Shown here one piece after another: positions 38,493 to 46,615 of a stretch of 64,000 nt of DNA; the stretch's first letter is position 1; each line of letters opens with the position of its first letter. Both the position numbers and the translations under genes were made by a program. Origin of the DNA: Sipunculus nudus (Eukaryota > Annelida > Sipuncula > Golfingiida > Sipunculidae); contig CM049309.1 of assembly GCA_026874595.1 (NCBI GenBank), positions 14,430,576 to 14,494,575 on the forward strand, written 5' to 3'. Under the pieces are notes generated by a model that did no database searches, was not told the origin of the DNA, and saw only the letters and a program-made list of their open reading frames with translations.

Positions 38493-39877
38493 TAAACGTG
38501 TGAGGAAATTGTATAAAGTGTATGACATTTTACTATGAAGTCTTATTTTTCTTGTTGTTTGTATTCCTATTTAATATAATTGAGAATTTAGATTCGGAAG
38601 GGTAGCTTTGGTGTCCGTGAATATTTGTAAAACTGACAAACTTGATTCCTCGTAGTGTCTGGTACGCTCCGCACGCAGGGTGATTCATTGCAGAGGTTCA
38701 AAATTTCTGTTTATTTTAACCGTTGTTGTATAGCAACGTTCTACGGGTTACACCACCAGGGTGGGCACAGAGCAAAGAATTGTTATCACAGCAATGAGAC
38801 CGTGGTGTCATATTGTGCATCCTGCTCCAAATTTTAAACATGCACACCCCGCTCTCGTCGGCCCGATTCTTAGCCCTGGGCCAGAACCAGTGTAATCAAA
38901 CCAACGAGAGCTGGTTGTTGTTATCTGATATATTATGCTCTAATTTTCGCTCTGAACACAGAGTGTAACCTCCCGTAACCTTCCAGTTAAAGCGGAGCGA
39001 ATAGATGAGCATGGCGTAATCGCTGCTTATGGAGCGTAGTTAGCTCTCACAAGTCTGATCACAATTCTTTGCTCTGTGTCCATTCTAGGGGTTAACACAG
39101 AGAACCAAGTGGCTTGAGATGTATTTACCTTCAACTTTAATGTGTGAGCCTATCAGATGGCTAATGTTAACATTGACCGTAACCGTACACATTCCCTTAC
39201 ACTCTCGTATCTTGACTGAAACGCTAATTCTCTGGCATTCGCGTATATAGAGATAAAGTGCAGTTCCACATTTTCTGAGAAATTTTATGAGATATGTACT
39301 TCATTATGCAAATAATATGTATCATTTGTTATATATGTTAAAAGTTCTACTACATAGAAATATATGCTGCCTTTTTCAATTAAAAAAAAAACACGACAGA
39401 ATACAATATGACACAAGGTTCTACAAATGAAAGTATCAAGATCATTCTAATATTTTCATGCAGGAACCTATTAGTGGTTGGAATCGGTTATCAATCCTAT
39501 TCGATGACTGAAAGATAAAAAACGACAGATAATCAAGTATTAATCGATGGTGTTAGGTACCTTACATATTAGCAGGAAATCTGTTGTATAGAATTATACC
39601 TTAGCTGTGTACATGTATATTTACATTTCAAATCAGTCTCACCTGTACATTACTCTGAAACTAAAGGTAATTGCCGGGTTGCTGAGACAAGGAGGTTAAG
39701 ATTTAATGTTGTCTTCTTAGTTGTGCCCTATCTTTTTTATATCTCTGATAGAATTAAAATATGTTACATGGATAAATCAATTCTCTGGCTGTGTTTACCT
39801 AACCGTTTCTGATCGATTATGCAAAAATGTAAAACGACAAATCAGCGATATAATCGATTAATTGGCACACCACTATT

Positions 39878-39940
<63 letters not shown>

Positions 39941-40043
39941 AAATAAAAATAGAATTCATCATATTGAATAAAGAGCACTATATACTGACCGCTTTGATGA
40001 CGAGGCTCATGCATATTGTGAGCGTCACCGACTGGACAAGCAT
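20354..40043 (-). CDS. Multi-domain type I receptor: signal peptide, C-type lectin, SRCR, EGF-like repeats, TM (14 recognised exons)
   Basis: Exons in transcription order: 40043-39990, 39231-39129, 36529-36303, 35559-35421, 34304-34214, 33450-33303, 31737-31610, 30298-30124, 29537-29422, 25538-25449, 24832-24695, 23462-23328, 22667-22530 and 20523-20354. They encode a signal peptide, a Cys-containing N-terminal region, a full C-type lectin domain with EPN and WND sugar-binding motifs, an SRCR C-half, a full SRCR domain, Cys-rich EGF/MEGF-like modules, a transmembrane helix and the tail CLKRNK. Exons 3-9 and 10-14 are phase-consistent within each block. The 2-3 and 9-10 junctions are not, so at least two further exons are probably unrecognised. 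The likely role is a pattern-recognition or scavenger receptor on haemocytes or epithelia. Family knowledge gives the domain functions; the whole-protein role is inference. No characterised protein with exactly this order comes to mind. Confidence 0.85.
20856..21605. mobile_element. 750-bp non-autonomous DNA element with perfect 15-bp TIRs
   Basis: Left end TTCGGGTGCTCGGCC (20856-20870) and right end GGCCGAGCACCCGAA (21591-21605) are exact inverted repeats. A diverged copy is inverted at 4531-5218. No transposase frame; superfamily unassigned because no clear target duplication was seen. It lies in the last intron of the receptor gene. Confidence 0.85.
22530..22667 (-). CDS. Receptor exon 13: EGF-like Cys-rich module
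   Basis: 138 nt, phase 1-1. Pattern CSDGFWGEGCLNRCKKC then CDKTDGSCHGGKC and CSGY-like ending before GESCDKG, donor GTAAGA. The WGxxC spacing is MEGF/SREC-like. Confidence 0.92.
23328..23462 (-). CDS. Receptor exon 12: EGF-like Cys-rich module
   Basis: 135 nt, phase 1-1, acceptor CTTGCACAG, donor GTACCG. Pattern CSPGTWGPNCIHSCPSC, then CEARNGTCPSGVC and GETCDG. Confidence 0.92.
24240..24314. repeat. (TA)n microsatellite
   Basis: Uninterrupted TA dinucleotides within a receptor intron. Confidence 0.98.
24380..24640 (+). repeat. Dispersed repeat family B, copy 2
   Basis: TCATTCATGAACCTCATGAAAT, TTCGGCAATAGGCCAA, GAATATTCACAAATGTACAGTC and AAATAAGTGAATGCAAAC match the copy at 35020-35355. Intronic. 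Confidence 0.8.
24695..24832 (-). CDS. Receptor exon 11: EGF-like Cys-rich module
   Basis: 138 nt, phase 1-1, acceptor TTTTTGCAG, donor GTGAGA. Pattern CPAGYWGEACDEVCGAC, then CNSTDGSCSGGAC and GTRCDTG. One predicted N-glycosylation site (NST). Confidence 0.93.
25449..25538 (-). CDS. Receptor exon 10: short Cys-containing linker
   Basis: 90 nt. Read in phase 1-1 it gives CSGKRNISEADQTC ending GQTCIQ and splices in frame to exon 11. A phase-0 reading is also open but lacks Cys and breaks the exon 11 frame. Entry phase does not match exon 9. Confidence 0.7.
26560..27380. repeat. Repeat with CGGTCC-rich inverted ends
   Basis: GC-rich ends (AGCGGTCCGGTCCTAGTCGG at about 26560 and GGACCGGACAGGGTCCAAGCGG at about 27350) flank about 700 bp of AT-rich sequence. 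The ends are built from repeats of GGTCC/GGACC. It is probably a non-autonomous DNA element; class unproven. Confidence 0.5.
27480..28512 (+). repeat. Dispersed repeat family A, diverged and full units
   Basis: Successive GGTTTCCAAGGAGATTT / CCTCCCTGGATGT / GTTTCTAGG blocks end in GAAAGAGTGATCTCTATAGCTCAGATGAC and CAGTTAGCTGAGCTAA. Includes a poly-G run at about 28289-28312. Confidence 0.8.
28670..29400 (+). repeat. Dispersed repeat family A, two tandem units
   Basis: Two units (about 28680-29010 and 29020-29400). The second contains ACAGGTGGCGCCACCA and ends in CAGACGGACGACGGACAAAG and CAGTCAGCTGAGCTAA. The 29148-29531 plus frame is a repeat translation. Confidence 0.85.
29422..29537 (-). 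CDS. Receptor exon 9: C-half of SRCR domain
   Basis: 116 nt, acceptor TCTTTATTCAG, phase 1 in and 0 out. Encodes DTVRLYNAGC, then NGTDCIGIG and a C-x-HC ending, aligning with the C-terminal half of SRCR domains. It joins in frame to exon 8. Confidence 0.82.
29690..30010. repeat. Dispersed repeat family C, copy 2
   Basis: Matches 17290-17660 in order and orientation. Intronic. Confidence 0.7.
30124..30298 (-). CDS. Receptor exon 8: N-half of SRCR domain
   Basis: 175 nt, phase 0 in and 1 out. Contains GLLEVWQDNAWRHVCDTGFG and RVACRQLGD, the hallmark SRCR W-x-x-VCD...VACRQLG pattern. Donor GTAAGA. Confidence 0.92.
30650..30990. repeat. Dispersed repeat family D, copy 1
   Basis: Blocks TTTTAAATGCTGCTTTGTATAGCAAC, CACCACCAAAGCAAAG, AATCAATCCAACGAGAGCGGG and GCTCTGTGCCAACCCTAGTGG match 38655-39115 and part of 25960-26090. 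Intronic. Confidence 0.65.
31413..31582. mobile_element. MITE of the CGACCACC family, copy 1
   Basis: CAGTTTAACCTCACCTTACG at the left and CGAGGTTTTACTG, followed by TA, at the right are imperfect inverted repeats. The interior repeats CGACCACCTCG / GTGGTCATAATTTCGAGG. About 170 bp, non-coding. Confidence 0.75.
31610..31737 (-). CDS. Receptor exon 7: C-half of an SRCR domain without a visible N-half
   Basis: 128 nt, phase 1 in (joins exon 6), phase 0 out at CAG|GTACAC. Encodes RYGYDETSCTGNEARLSDC, then NCMSDHAVSITC, the C-terminal SRCR signature. No exon with the VCRQLG half was found between 31.8 and 33.3 kb. Confidence 0.85.
32100..32263. mobile_element. MITE of the CGACCACC family, copy 2
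   Basis: Begins CAGTAAATCCTCGCCTAACG after TA and ends TCAAGATTTCACCTG. Interior GCGACCACCTC and GTGGTCGTAATTTC are inverted. Intronic. Confidence 0.75.
33195..33275 (-). repeat. tRNA-derived SINE fragment
   Basis: On the minus strand GTGGCTCAGGGGTAGAGCGC is a good RNA polymerase III A box, as in tRNAs. The downstream B box (GATCGTGAGGAATTG) is degenerate, so this is a SINE relic rather than a functional tRNA. Confidence 0.55.
33303..33450 (-). CDS. Receptor exon 6: C-type lectin domain, sugar-binding third
   Basis: 148 nt, phase 0 in and 1 out, acceptor TTTCTGGCCAG, donor GTAAGT. Encodes WKSGEPNIGW (EPN motif, mannose-type specificity in the family), DCVEV, WNDESC (WND Ca2+ site) and ASVC. 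Confidence 0.94.
34214..34304 (-). CDS. Receptor exon 5: C-type lectin domain, middle
   Basis: 91 nt, phase 2 in and 0 out, acceptor CATTTTAG, donor GTAAGT. Encodes FISSIARGRFWMLLNDRRNE, matching the W-x-G-L-x-D region with WMLLND in place of WIGLND. Confidence 0.92.
35020..35355 (+). repeat. Dispersed repeat family B, copy 3
   Basis: Longest copy. TCATTCATGACGGAATCTCATGAAAT is followed by GGAATATTCACAAATGTGCAGTCA, two CGAATAAGTGAATGCAA-like blocks and GGAGGCCTGCATTC. Intronic. Confidence 0.8.
35421..35559 (-). CDS. Receptor exon 4: C-type lectin domain, N-terminal third
   Basis: 139 nt, phase 1 in and 2 out. Encodes CPGGWHFFRGSCYLY, then RDWVNARAYCRTQGGDLTRI, the classical opening of a long-form C-type lectin domain. 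Confidence 0.94.
36303..36529 (-). CDS. Receptor exon 3: unassigned extracellular region
   Basis: 227 nt, phase 2 in and 1 out (donor GTGAGA). Starts EQVPAIYYLQQNTGDLRL and contains FSYMCDSDVEIV and GQVCNSA: two Cys, predicted beta-rich. No family assigned. A shorter version beginning at the internal TTTACAG acceptor (start about 36501) is also possible. Confidence 0.7.
36667..36835. repeat. CA microsatellite plus a second, broken Tigger-like end
   Basis: After (CA)n at 36667-36695, the stretch has ACTTCGACACATCCGAG, TTCGACACAAGCG, TTCGACATAAGCGGGG and GTTCGACACAGAGAGG. These are the same TTCGACACA motifs as in the TIRs of the element at 36909-38251. Confidence 0.6.
36836..36908. repeat. (TA)n microsatellite abutting the Tigger-like element
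   Basis: TA dinucleotides with one AAATA interruption. They serve as the TA target. Confidence 0.97.
36909..38251 (+). mobile_element. Tigger/pogo-like DNA transposon, internal-deletion derivative
   Basis: 1343 bp bounded by perfect 23-bp inverted repeats (36909-36931, 38229-38251) that begin CAGTGAAACCTCGTTGTGTC, with TA on both sides. Inside is the start of a CENP-B/Tigger-type transposase (37619-37807), a remnant reading FGPQRKRMRG just past the stop, and a short C-terminal-like VPAYFKKI. The catalytic DDE domain is absent. It sits in a receptor intron. Confidence 0.9.
37619..37804 (+). pseudogene. Truncated Tigger/CENP-B-type transposase, DNA-binding N-terminus
   Basis: 62 residues contain the HTH_psq-like helix-turn-helix (KTKAKIAKDFNIPANTLSIW) that binds transposon ends in pogo/Tigger proteins. 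A TAA interrupts it directly before the remnant FGPQRKRMR, which in family members continues into the second helix-turn-helix. The DDE nuclease is deleted, so it cannot transpose itself. It might still bind TIRs. Confidence 0.85.
38258..38434. mobile_element. MITE of the CGACCACC family, copy 3
   Basis: 177 bp starting CAGTGGAACCCCGCCTTGCG and ending GTGGGGTTCAACTG, with TA on both sides. The ends are imperfect inverted repeats. It lies six bases from the Tigger-like element. Confidence 0.8.
38435..38486. repeat. (TA)n microsatellite
   Basis: TA dinucleotides directly after the MITE. Confidence 0.97.
38655..39115. repeat. Dispersed repeat family D, copy 2
   Basis: Contains TTTTAACCGTTGTTGTATAGCAAC, CACCACCAGGGTGGGCACAGAGCAAAG and ATCAAACCAACGAGAGC, shared with 30650-30990. 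Confidence 0.65.
39129..39231 (-). CDS. Receptor exon 2: N-terminal extracellular segment
   Basis: 103 nt. Phase 0 in from the signal-peptide exon, phase 1 out at GAAG|GTAAAT. Encodes RISVSVKIRECKGMCTVTVN and ends HIKVE. An alternative acceptor (start 39274) is open but does not match exon 1's phase. The exit phase does not match exon 3. Confidence 0.65.
39879..39938. repeat. (CA)n(TA)n microsatellite
   Basis: CACACA followed by TATATA. Confidence 0.97.
39990..40043 (-). CDS. Receptor exon 1: signal peptide
   Basis: MLVQSVTLTICMSLVIKA, an 18-residue hydrophobic leader, ends in phase 0 at donor GTCAGT. A TATA-like TTTATAATA lies about 35-40 bases upstream on the minus strand. Confidence 0.7.
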
Positions 40044-40073
40044 TTTGTTTTTACTCTCCAAGCAAACCTACAG

Positions 40074-40086
40074 TATTATAAAATGA
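40074..40086 (-). promoter_or_regulatory. TATA-like element upstream of the receptor gene
   Basis: TTTTATAATA on the minus strand shortly before the ATG at 40043. Position would give a very short 5'UTR, so this is a weak call. Confidence 0.25.
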
Positions 40087-40633
40087 AAACACATGCCGGT
40101 TCGTGCGTTATTTCTCCGTTTTTAATAATCTGTTGGGAGTAAACTTTGGGTGATACTCAGGGTTGTTACCATGCATCTATACAAAACAGAACCTTGGCCC
40201 CACAAAACGTTTGAAAACATATCTACGGTCTTCTTAATGATTAAATATAAGGAATTGTGTTTAAAGTGGACAAATAATTCCCAGGCCAATTCATAAACCG
40301 AATTGAAATTTACATTGCTACATAAGCCGTTTACATTTCACAGCACATGTAAAGTGCTATATACATTTGCTGATATGAAGCGTGCGTAAAGCATGTCATA
40401 CGCGTCAGTCGATACGGCAAAGGCTTGTCGGCAGCTAATTAACCTTTAACGAAGAGGAACTTGTTTTAAAGGTAATTAAATATTCGTGACTGAATGATTT
40501 TTCTGACATGACATGACATGACATGGGATTGCCATGAATTCCATTGAACTATACTCTTTCATGGTTGCCGCATTGAATGTCTTTTAAGCAGATCAACATG
40601 AATGATGAAAACCCTCTCCCCATACCATTACGG

Positions 40634-40679
<46 letters not shown>

Positions 40680-41832
40680 TATATATATATATACGATTTT
40701 GTCGAATTTTCGTTAACATAGCGAAAAATTGTCCAAGCCCGATCTGTTGCACTGTGAGATTTCACTACAGATCAAATAGAACAACACAAAAAATTAGTTT
40801 TGCATCTCAAAAATGGCCGAAAGATATATCCTAATTTGAAATAAATGTTCTCATAAAGCCGAAATATTTATATTGCCAGTCCCTGAGCTAAACCTGAACT
40901 AAATGAAACTAAATAATTTGCTCTAAAGATGCTTCGGCTAAACGCTGTTGAGTTGGTTACAGTCGGTATGAGAAATGGTCAGAGGTTACAAAGAAGGATG
41001 TTAGATTATAACCTTGTTTATATTGTAACATCTTCCGAACGGTTCACAATATACATTAGAAGTATGGTACAGCAAGCTGTAAACCAGGCAGTTCTGTAAA
41101 GATACTGTCGGTATTAGTTTGTACATAAAATCAGGCATCATCTTGTTAACAGCTAGCATGTCCAGTAGAAAATCACTGGGAGGGTCCTGATATCTGTATT
41201 ATACAAGGGTATCCTGACCACAACTGGAAATACGGAAGGGCTTCCCATGCATGTACAGGTTTTCTGGACCAAAACAAGAGGCTCTCTGAGTCATCTGAGA
41301 ATAAATGAAAAGACTAACAAGTTAAGTGTCCTTAAGGTGTTATCCTATTACTTTAGAAAAATAGCAAGGTTTAAGATAAGCGTAAACTGTGAGTACATAG
41401 ATTAAAGAAATATTTATGATAATACTTAACTGCATCTACATGCAAGTTTATATTAGATATTCTGAACAGTGTTAAGACAGTACTGGATGTCATCCGATAA
41501 AAGTTACCCCTTTCTGGTGCCCAAGGGAAAACGTTGCCCTTACCAAGTGGTTGCCTTGGGTTCAAGGTTGAAAAGTAGAAATTGTGTGGTTTTGATGGCG
41601 CACTCAACGTATCAGTACTCAGGCATACAACAAATCACAAGTCAACGGTTTTAACAACAAGAGTATATTAAAAGAACATAAAAGATACAGGGTTCAAAAT
41701 CATCTACAATATCGGTTCCAAGCCTGTTACGCCTAACTAGATACACTGGCATAAACTAAATAATAACTTAAGTAAAAGCACAGATTCATTATCAGTGACT
41801 AGCTCTTTTGGATTAGTGATTCCGGAATCCGG
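40087..41832. other. Intergenic, no gene recognised
   Basis: Contains ACATGACATGACATGACATG (near 40506), a (TA)n run (40638-40693) and, at 40690-40770, a half-end similar to the Tigger/MITE TIRs (TTGTCGAATTTTCGTT...GAGATTTCACTACAG). Confidence 0.4.
40638..40693. repeat. (TA)n microsatellite
   Basis: TA dinucleotides with one AGATA interruption. Confidence 0.97.
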
Positions 41833-42330
41833 CTGGCAGCACCTCACTTAACCACACTGGACACCCGCTAGCAGCACCTCATTGGACACCCGCTGGCAAC
41901 ACCTCACTGGACTTCACTGGACACCACCCCACTGGCAACGCCTCGCTGCACAGCACCTCGCCGGACATGACCTCGCCAGACAGCACCTCGTCAGACAGCA
42001 CCTCGCCAGAAAGCACCTCGCCGGACAGCACCTCGCCGCGCCGGACAGCACCTCGCCAGACAGCACCTCGCTGGACAGTACCTCACTGGACAGCACCACA
42101 CCGGACAGCACCTCGCAGCACCTCGCCGGACAGCACCTCGCAAGACAGTACTTCGCTGGACAGTACCTCACTGGACAGCGCCTCGCCAGACAGCGCCTCG
42201 CCGGACTGCCCCTCGCCGGACAGCGCCTCGCCAGACAGCACCTCGCCAGACAGCACTTCGCTGGACGGCACCACTCACTTGTCACTGGGCAGCGGTACCT
42301 AACTCGGCAGCACCTATCTGGTCACTGGGC
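41833..42330. repeat. GC-rich 15-bp minisatellite
   Basis: About 30 copies of GACAGCACCTCGCCG with variants (CACTGGACA, TCGCTGGACAG). The period is a multiple of three, so every frame is open: Ser-Pro-Asp-Ser-Thr on plus, Leu-Ser-Gly-Glu-Val on minus. Flanked by family A repeats; no splice or start context for a gene. Confidence 0.93.
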
Positions 42331-42349
42331 AACGGCACATTTGCCTAGG

Positions 42350-42970
42350 ATCTCCCTGAATTTTATGTGAGAAGGTTCTAGGCCTAATGGATAAAAATTG
42401 TGCCTCGTCTACCTGTCTTGGTGCCCAGAACCATTTTTCAGCCCAGAGGTCACAGAATATAGATCACCATGACCTAATTTCAGGTTTCCAAGGACATTTG
42501 CCTTGGACCTCCCTGAATTTTATATTAGAAGATTCTAGGCCTAATGGATACAATTTGTGCCCCGTCTGACTGTCTGAATGAAAATATGACATCTTTTCCT
42601 ATAGTTTGCAAAATATAGGTCAAATTGACTTAATTTCATGTTTCCAAGGACGTTTGCCAAGCTAGAATATGTCAAAATGTTACATTAGAAGATTCTAGGC
42701 CTAACAGATACAATGTGTGCCTTGTCTGACTTTCTGGGTGCTAAAAATCCCGTTTTCGGCCTGTAGGTCACAAAATATAGGTCACCATGACCTTATTTCA
42801 GGTTTCAAAGGACATTTGCCGAGACCTCCCTGGATGTAGAGTTAGAAATTGCTATGTCGATTGGTTACGATTTTTGCCCTGTTAACGACCGGACGGCCGG
42901 ATAACCGGACGCCGGACAAAGGGAGATCGTTATATAGCTCAGATGACTTACAGTCGGCTCAGCTAAAAAA
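42350..42970 (+). repeat. Dispersed repeat family A, several units
   Basis: Four or so TTCAGGTTTCCAAGGACATTTGCC / GATTCTAGGCCTAA units end in GACGCCGGACAAAGGGAGATCG and CAGTCGGCTCAGCTAAAAA. Confidence 0.85.
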
Positions 42971-45591
42971 TAAAAACGGTGGTTTTGCACTGGGGGCAGG
43001 TATCCTAAGTAATTCTGTCCACAAAAATATGAATACAGAAATACAGATAGGTTTTAGTGTTTCTTTAAAAATATAAAGGGAAAAGTAAGAGTCCCAGTCT
43101 TGTCACGGTGGCAGAAAAAAAAACGTAATTCATAGTATAAGTGAGTACAGACCATGTCGTATATATGACTTGATAAATATCAAACAAGACAAATTAATCA
43201 AATAAAGCTTCCCCATATAACAATGACTTCCTGCATGACACTTTATCATCTTATTCCTAATACAGAAAGAAGTTTGCACTTAAAAGCCTTTATCTTAAAT
43301 AATCGCTTCCCGTTGGCCAATATACCAGGTCATACGGGTTATACTACAGTGGTTATTCGGTAAGCATGATTTGAACCATCATCACTATTTAGTGCTTGGT
43401 CACGGAAGCTATATCACATTAACCAGGCCCGAAGGCTGATTTCACAACAGGAAGGTTCGTTTTCATTCATGGTGGAAATTTTTCGGGAAGTCCTCAAACG
43501 AAAGTTTTTTTATGAATTAAATGCAGTTATAAGGCCCCCCAAAAAAAGGTATAGTTCTCGGCCGTGGTGCATTGCCCGCGTCAATTTTAAACCCCCGTAT
43601 CAAAAATTTTTACTTTGATTTTCAATGGAAACTTACCAATTTTGAGCTCCAGTCGCTCGGACATGTCTTCCAAGAAGATAAAATCATACAAATTTGATAT
43701 AATTTCCTTTGTTTATGGTGCTTTTTACTTGTTTTGCAAAATATAATCTGTTATTGTCATGATTTTCCCTTATCATTTGACATTTTTATCGAAACATACA
43801 AAAAAATTAAACATAAAAAACATTGATTTCTGAAAAAAGTGCTTGAGAACCAAACCTTATTTTTTTGGCCTAACTGTTCATATATTCATCTCTTAAGCTC
43901 ATTTATTGATCGAAACAAAACTGAACTAAAAATCCTAAACTGAAGTGGTTTCAGTTTTTGTACCATTCCTTATCCATCATGACAAGCTGTGTGATTTACA
44001 AACCTTGGAGTGAACCCAGGCTATAATATGTCTATGTATATGTATGATTCCAGAATAGAGAAACACACACACTGAGAAATTTTAGGAAATCTGTTAGACT
44101 GTAATTAACATATACATTGAACAGGCTCTAATACATTGAAGGTTTTCTTTCATGGGATCCCCACCCCCCCCCCCCCCCCCCCCAACCCGGGCCTACGAGC
44201 CTGTTGAGTAATTTATGCTGTGTCCTGGAAGATATATCAAATTTTAATGGACGTCTCTAGTTTTAAGGATTTGAACTATTTTAACATGCTTAATAGAGAG
44301 AACTTTGTAAAATGGAAGTAGATGTAATTCTTTTCAGTAGAACGTTACCCAAATCAGTTATTTTTGTTTCCTTTCCGTCTAAGTACAAAATGTTCAAAAA
44401 TGTTTAATGGAATTCTGGGGAAACAGTGTTACATATTTAATAATCCATCAATTTTTCAAGGAGATTTTTCATGTCTTTTCTAGTTTTCGAGTGCTGCACA
44501 TTTGTTATGCACAGACGCGCAGTACCATTTGGAACAGACAGAAACGCGCGCACGATGCAAAAATGATAATAATAAAGAAAAACCGGGACGAGAAGATATA
44601 ATAGCACTTCATGTGTGTTAATCTTGTGTTACCAAATGTTCTGTTGTGGAGTGAAAAATACTTTTTCCAATTCAAACGGAGCGTACTGTGCCCGTGGTTA
44701 AAGAGAGGTGGTTAAAATTAATTATTGGTGCACTGACATAAAAATGACATTTCTCACTGTTGTGGCGTCTCTGGAGGTGAACCCACATAATGGCATGCAG
44801 ATACACTCAAACACACACTAACGAACTCGTGCAAATGACAACTCACACATTAGGCCGTACATACTCAATGGTCTAAATAAAAAAATGATGAACTAATTAA
44901 TACTTTACCACGTAATTTGTGATAGTAAGCAAAACTTGTCTTTCGTTTTTGGCAGGATTAAATATGGTTATTTCATGTGAGTTATTAATCTCATACCGAC
45001 TGATGATAATGAGTTTTCGCCCATGCCCGTTTCCACGATAAATAAAAGTCCTGTTGGCGACCCTGACTGCTGTGTTACATACACCAGCATCTCTAACACA
45101 TATTTCGTATAGCACATAATTGTCATTTTACACAAAATTTATCAACTGGTAGTAATATGATTACAACACTTAACCACACCAGGTGCACTTTGACCTTTTG
45201 TGAAAGAAATTTTTTAAAAATGATGAGAAGGCACCAAACAATAAAGGAATTTTTAAAAATGCTCGCAAAAACATATCCATAGGACATTACAACAGTATCC
45301 ATGAAATAATAATGATAATCGTTCACAATAAAAATGCAGAAGTAGTCTGATTGACCTACATGTACATGTTCCGGCTGCTCATCTAGTGAGGGTATTAATT
45401 GCACGATGATACAGATATCAGCCCTTGATTAACTGGAATTTAAAGATGCTGGTTTGATGCAATGATGCTTTGATTAGGCTGACTCGCTCATATCACCACG
45501 TGATGCATGAACTACTGCACGTAATCACAATTGCACTGAAGGCTGAATAAATATATAATTTCAACATCGGATAAGCCAGTCTGCTGAAAGC
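42971..45591. other. Intergenic, no gene recognised
   Basis: AT-rich with a poly-C run at about 44163-44183. TATATAA at about 45552 could serve the downstream GPCR gene. Short frames lack support. Confidence 0.4.
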
Positions 45592-46615
45592 ATGGGGTCT
45601 GATATAGCTCAAAATATAAACGCTACTGCTGTAGTGAGCGGAAATCCCACGTATGGTCATGGTTATACGCATGCCACTGATGTCCTTACGGCATCGGGAA
45701 ACGGGACCATATCTGACGATAGTGGCATGAAGAATTTACCCCAAGATCGGATCGCAGAGTTGTCATTCCTTGCTATGGTGTCAGTAGTGGGATCAGTGGG
45801 AAATATATTTCTCATATCCGTTATTTTTACAAATAAGAGATTACACACTCCAGACAACGCTCTGATCGCAAATGTTGCCTTTGCAGACCTCCTGGTAACA
45901 GCTTATGTTATACCGGTAGTCATAGTGAGTAACAGTTTACGCGGAAAACTCGAAGGGCCGACCATGTGCAAGTTCAATGGCTGTATAATGCTAATCGGTG
46001 CCGGCGTTTCGATATCAAGTCTACAGTTAATTGCTATGAACAGATACATCGCGGTGTGCCATCACCATCTTCTGAGAAGAGTATTCTCTGGGAGGAACGC
46101 AGTGATTCTCATATGTTTCATTTGGATTTTTATCACGGCCATGAGCATACCAGGGTTTTTCAAGGATGAAATCATTAGGTACTTGCCCAAGCTTGGTATA
46201 TGCTCATTTTATCACGCAGCAAACAGGGCATATACCATCACAATAGTAGTAGTGGGAATTGCCATCTGTAGTGACATTTGGGTGTTATACTAAGATCTAC
46301 CTGGCGTTTAGGAAAAGTAAAAACCGGATGCGACGACACGAGAAGGAACGGACGAACACTTCTGCGCATCACCAGGTCCAGCCAGGTCAACTCCTGGGGT
46401 CTTTTATTGTATTCCTTCTGTTCATATTGTTTTGGCTTCCTTTCGCTGTAGCGACAGTCATGGACAGCACTGACGACCTGTCGGAAGGGGCCTGGAGGGC
46501 AATAACATGGCTTGGACTCGCCAACTCAAGCATCAACTTTATAGTGTATGGCTTCCTTAATAAAAACTTCAAAAAAGCATATTTAGCCAAAGTGTCGTGC
46601 ACTAAGAACCGGTAG
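45592..46615 (+). pseudogene. Rhodopsin-class GPCR, melatonin-receptor-like, interrupted by a 1-nt frameshift
   Basis: A single-exon seven-helix receptor. Frame 1 (45592-46260) carries TM1 with GN, TM2 with NVAFADLL (D2.50), Cys 3.25, NRY in place of DRY at TM3, Trp of TM4, and the ECL2 Cys. An extra base at or near G46261 shifts the frame. Frame 2 resumes with PSVVTFGCY (Pro5.50 and Tyr5.58 correctly eight apart), TM6 FILFWLPF and TM7 NFIVY followed by GFLNKNFKKAY, ending at TAG 46615. Without the extra base the length would be 340 residues, normal for the class. TM4-TM5 (AYTITIVVV) and the NAIIY-like TM7 resemble melatonin receptors. The ligand is unknown. Either a recent pseudogene or a sequencing/assembly error. 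Confidence 0.88.

Noticed and set aside
41833-42330. CRISPR array
   Set aside because: Tandem units without unique spacers in a eukaryotic genome; it is a minisatellite.
41882-42370. 162-codon frame rich in Arg/Gln/His/Leu, and its companions on both strands
   Set aside because: These are translations of the 15-bp minisatellite.
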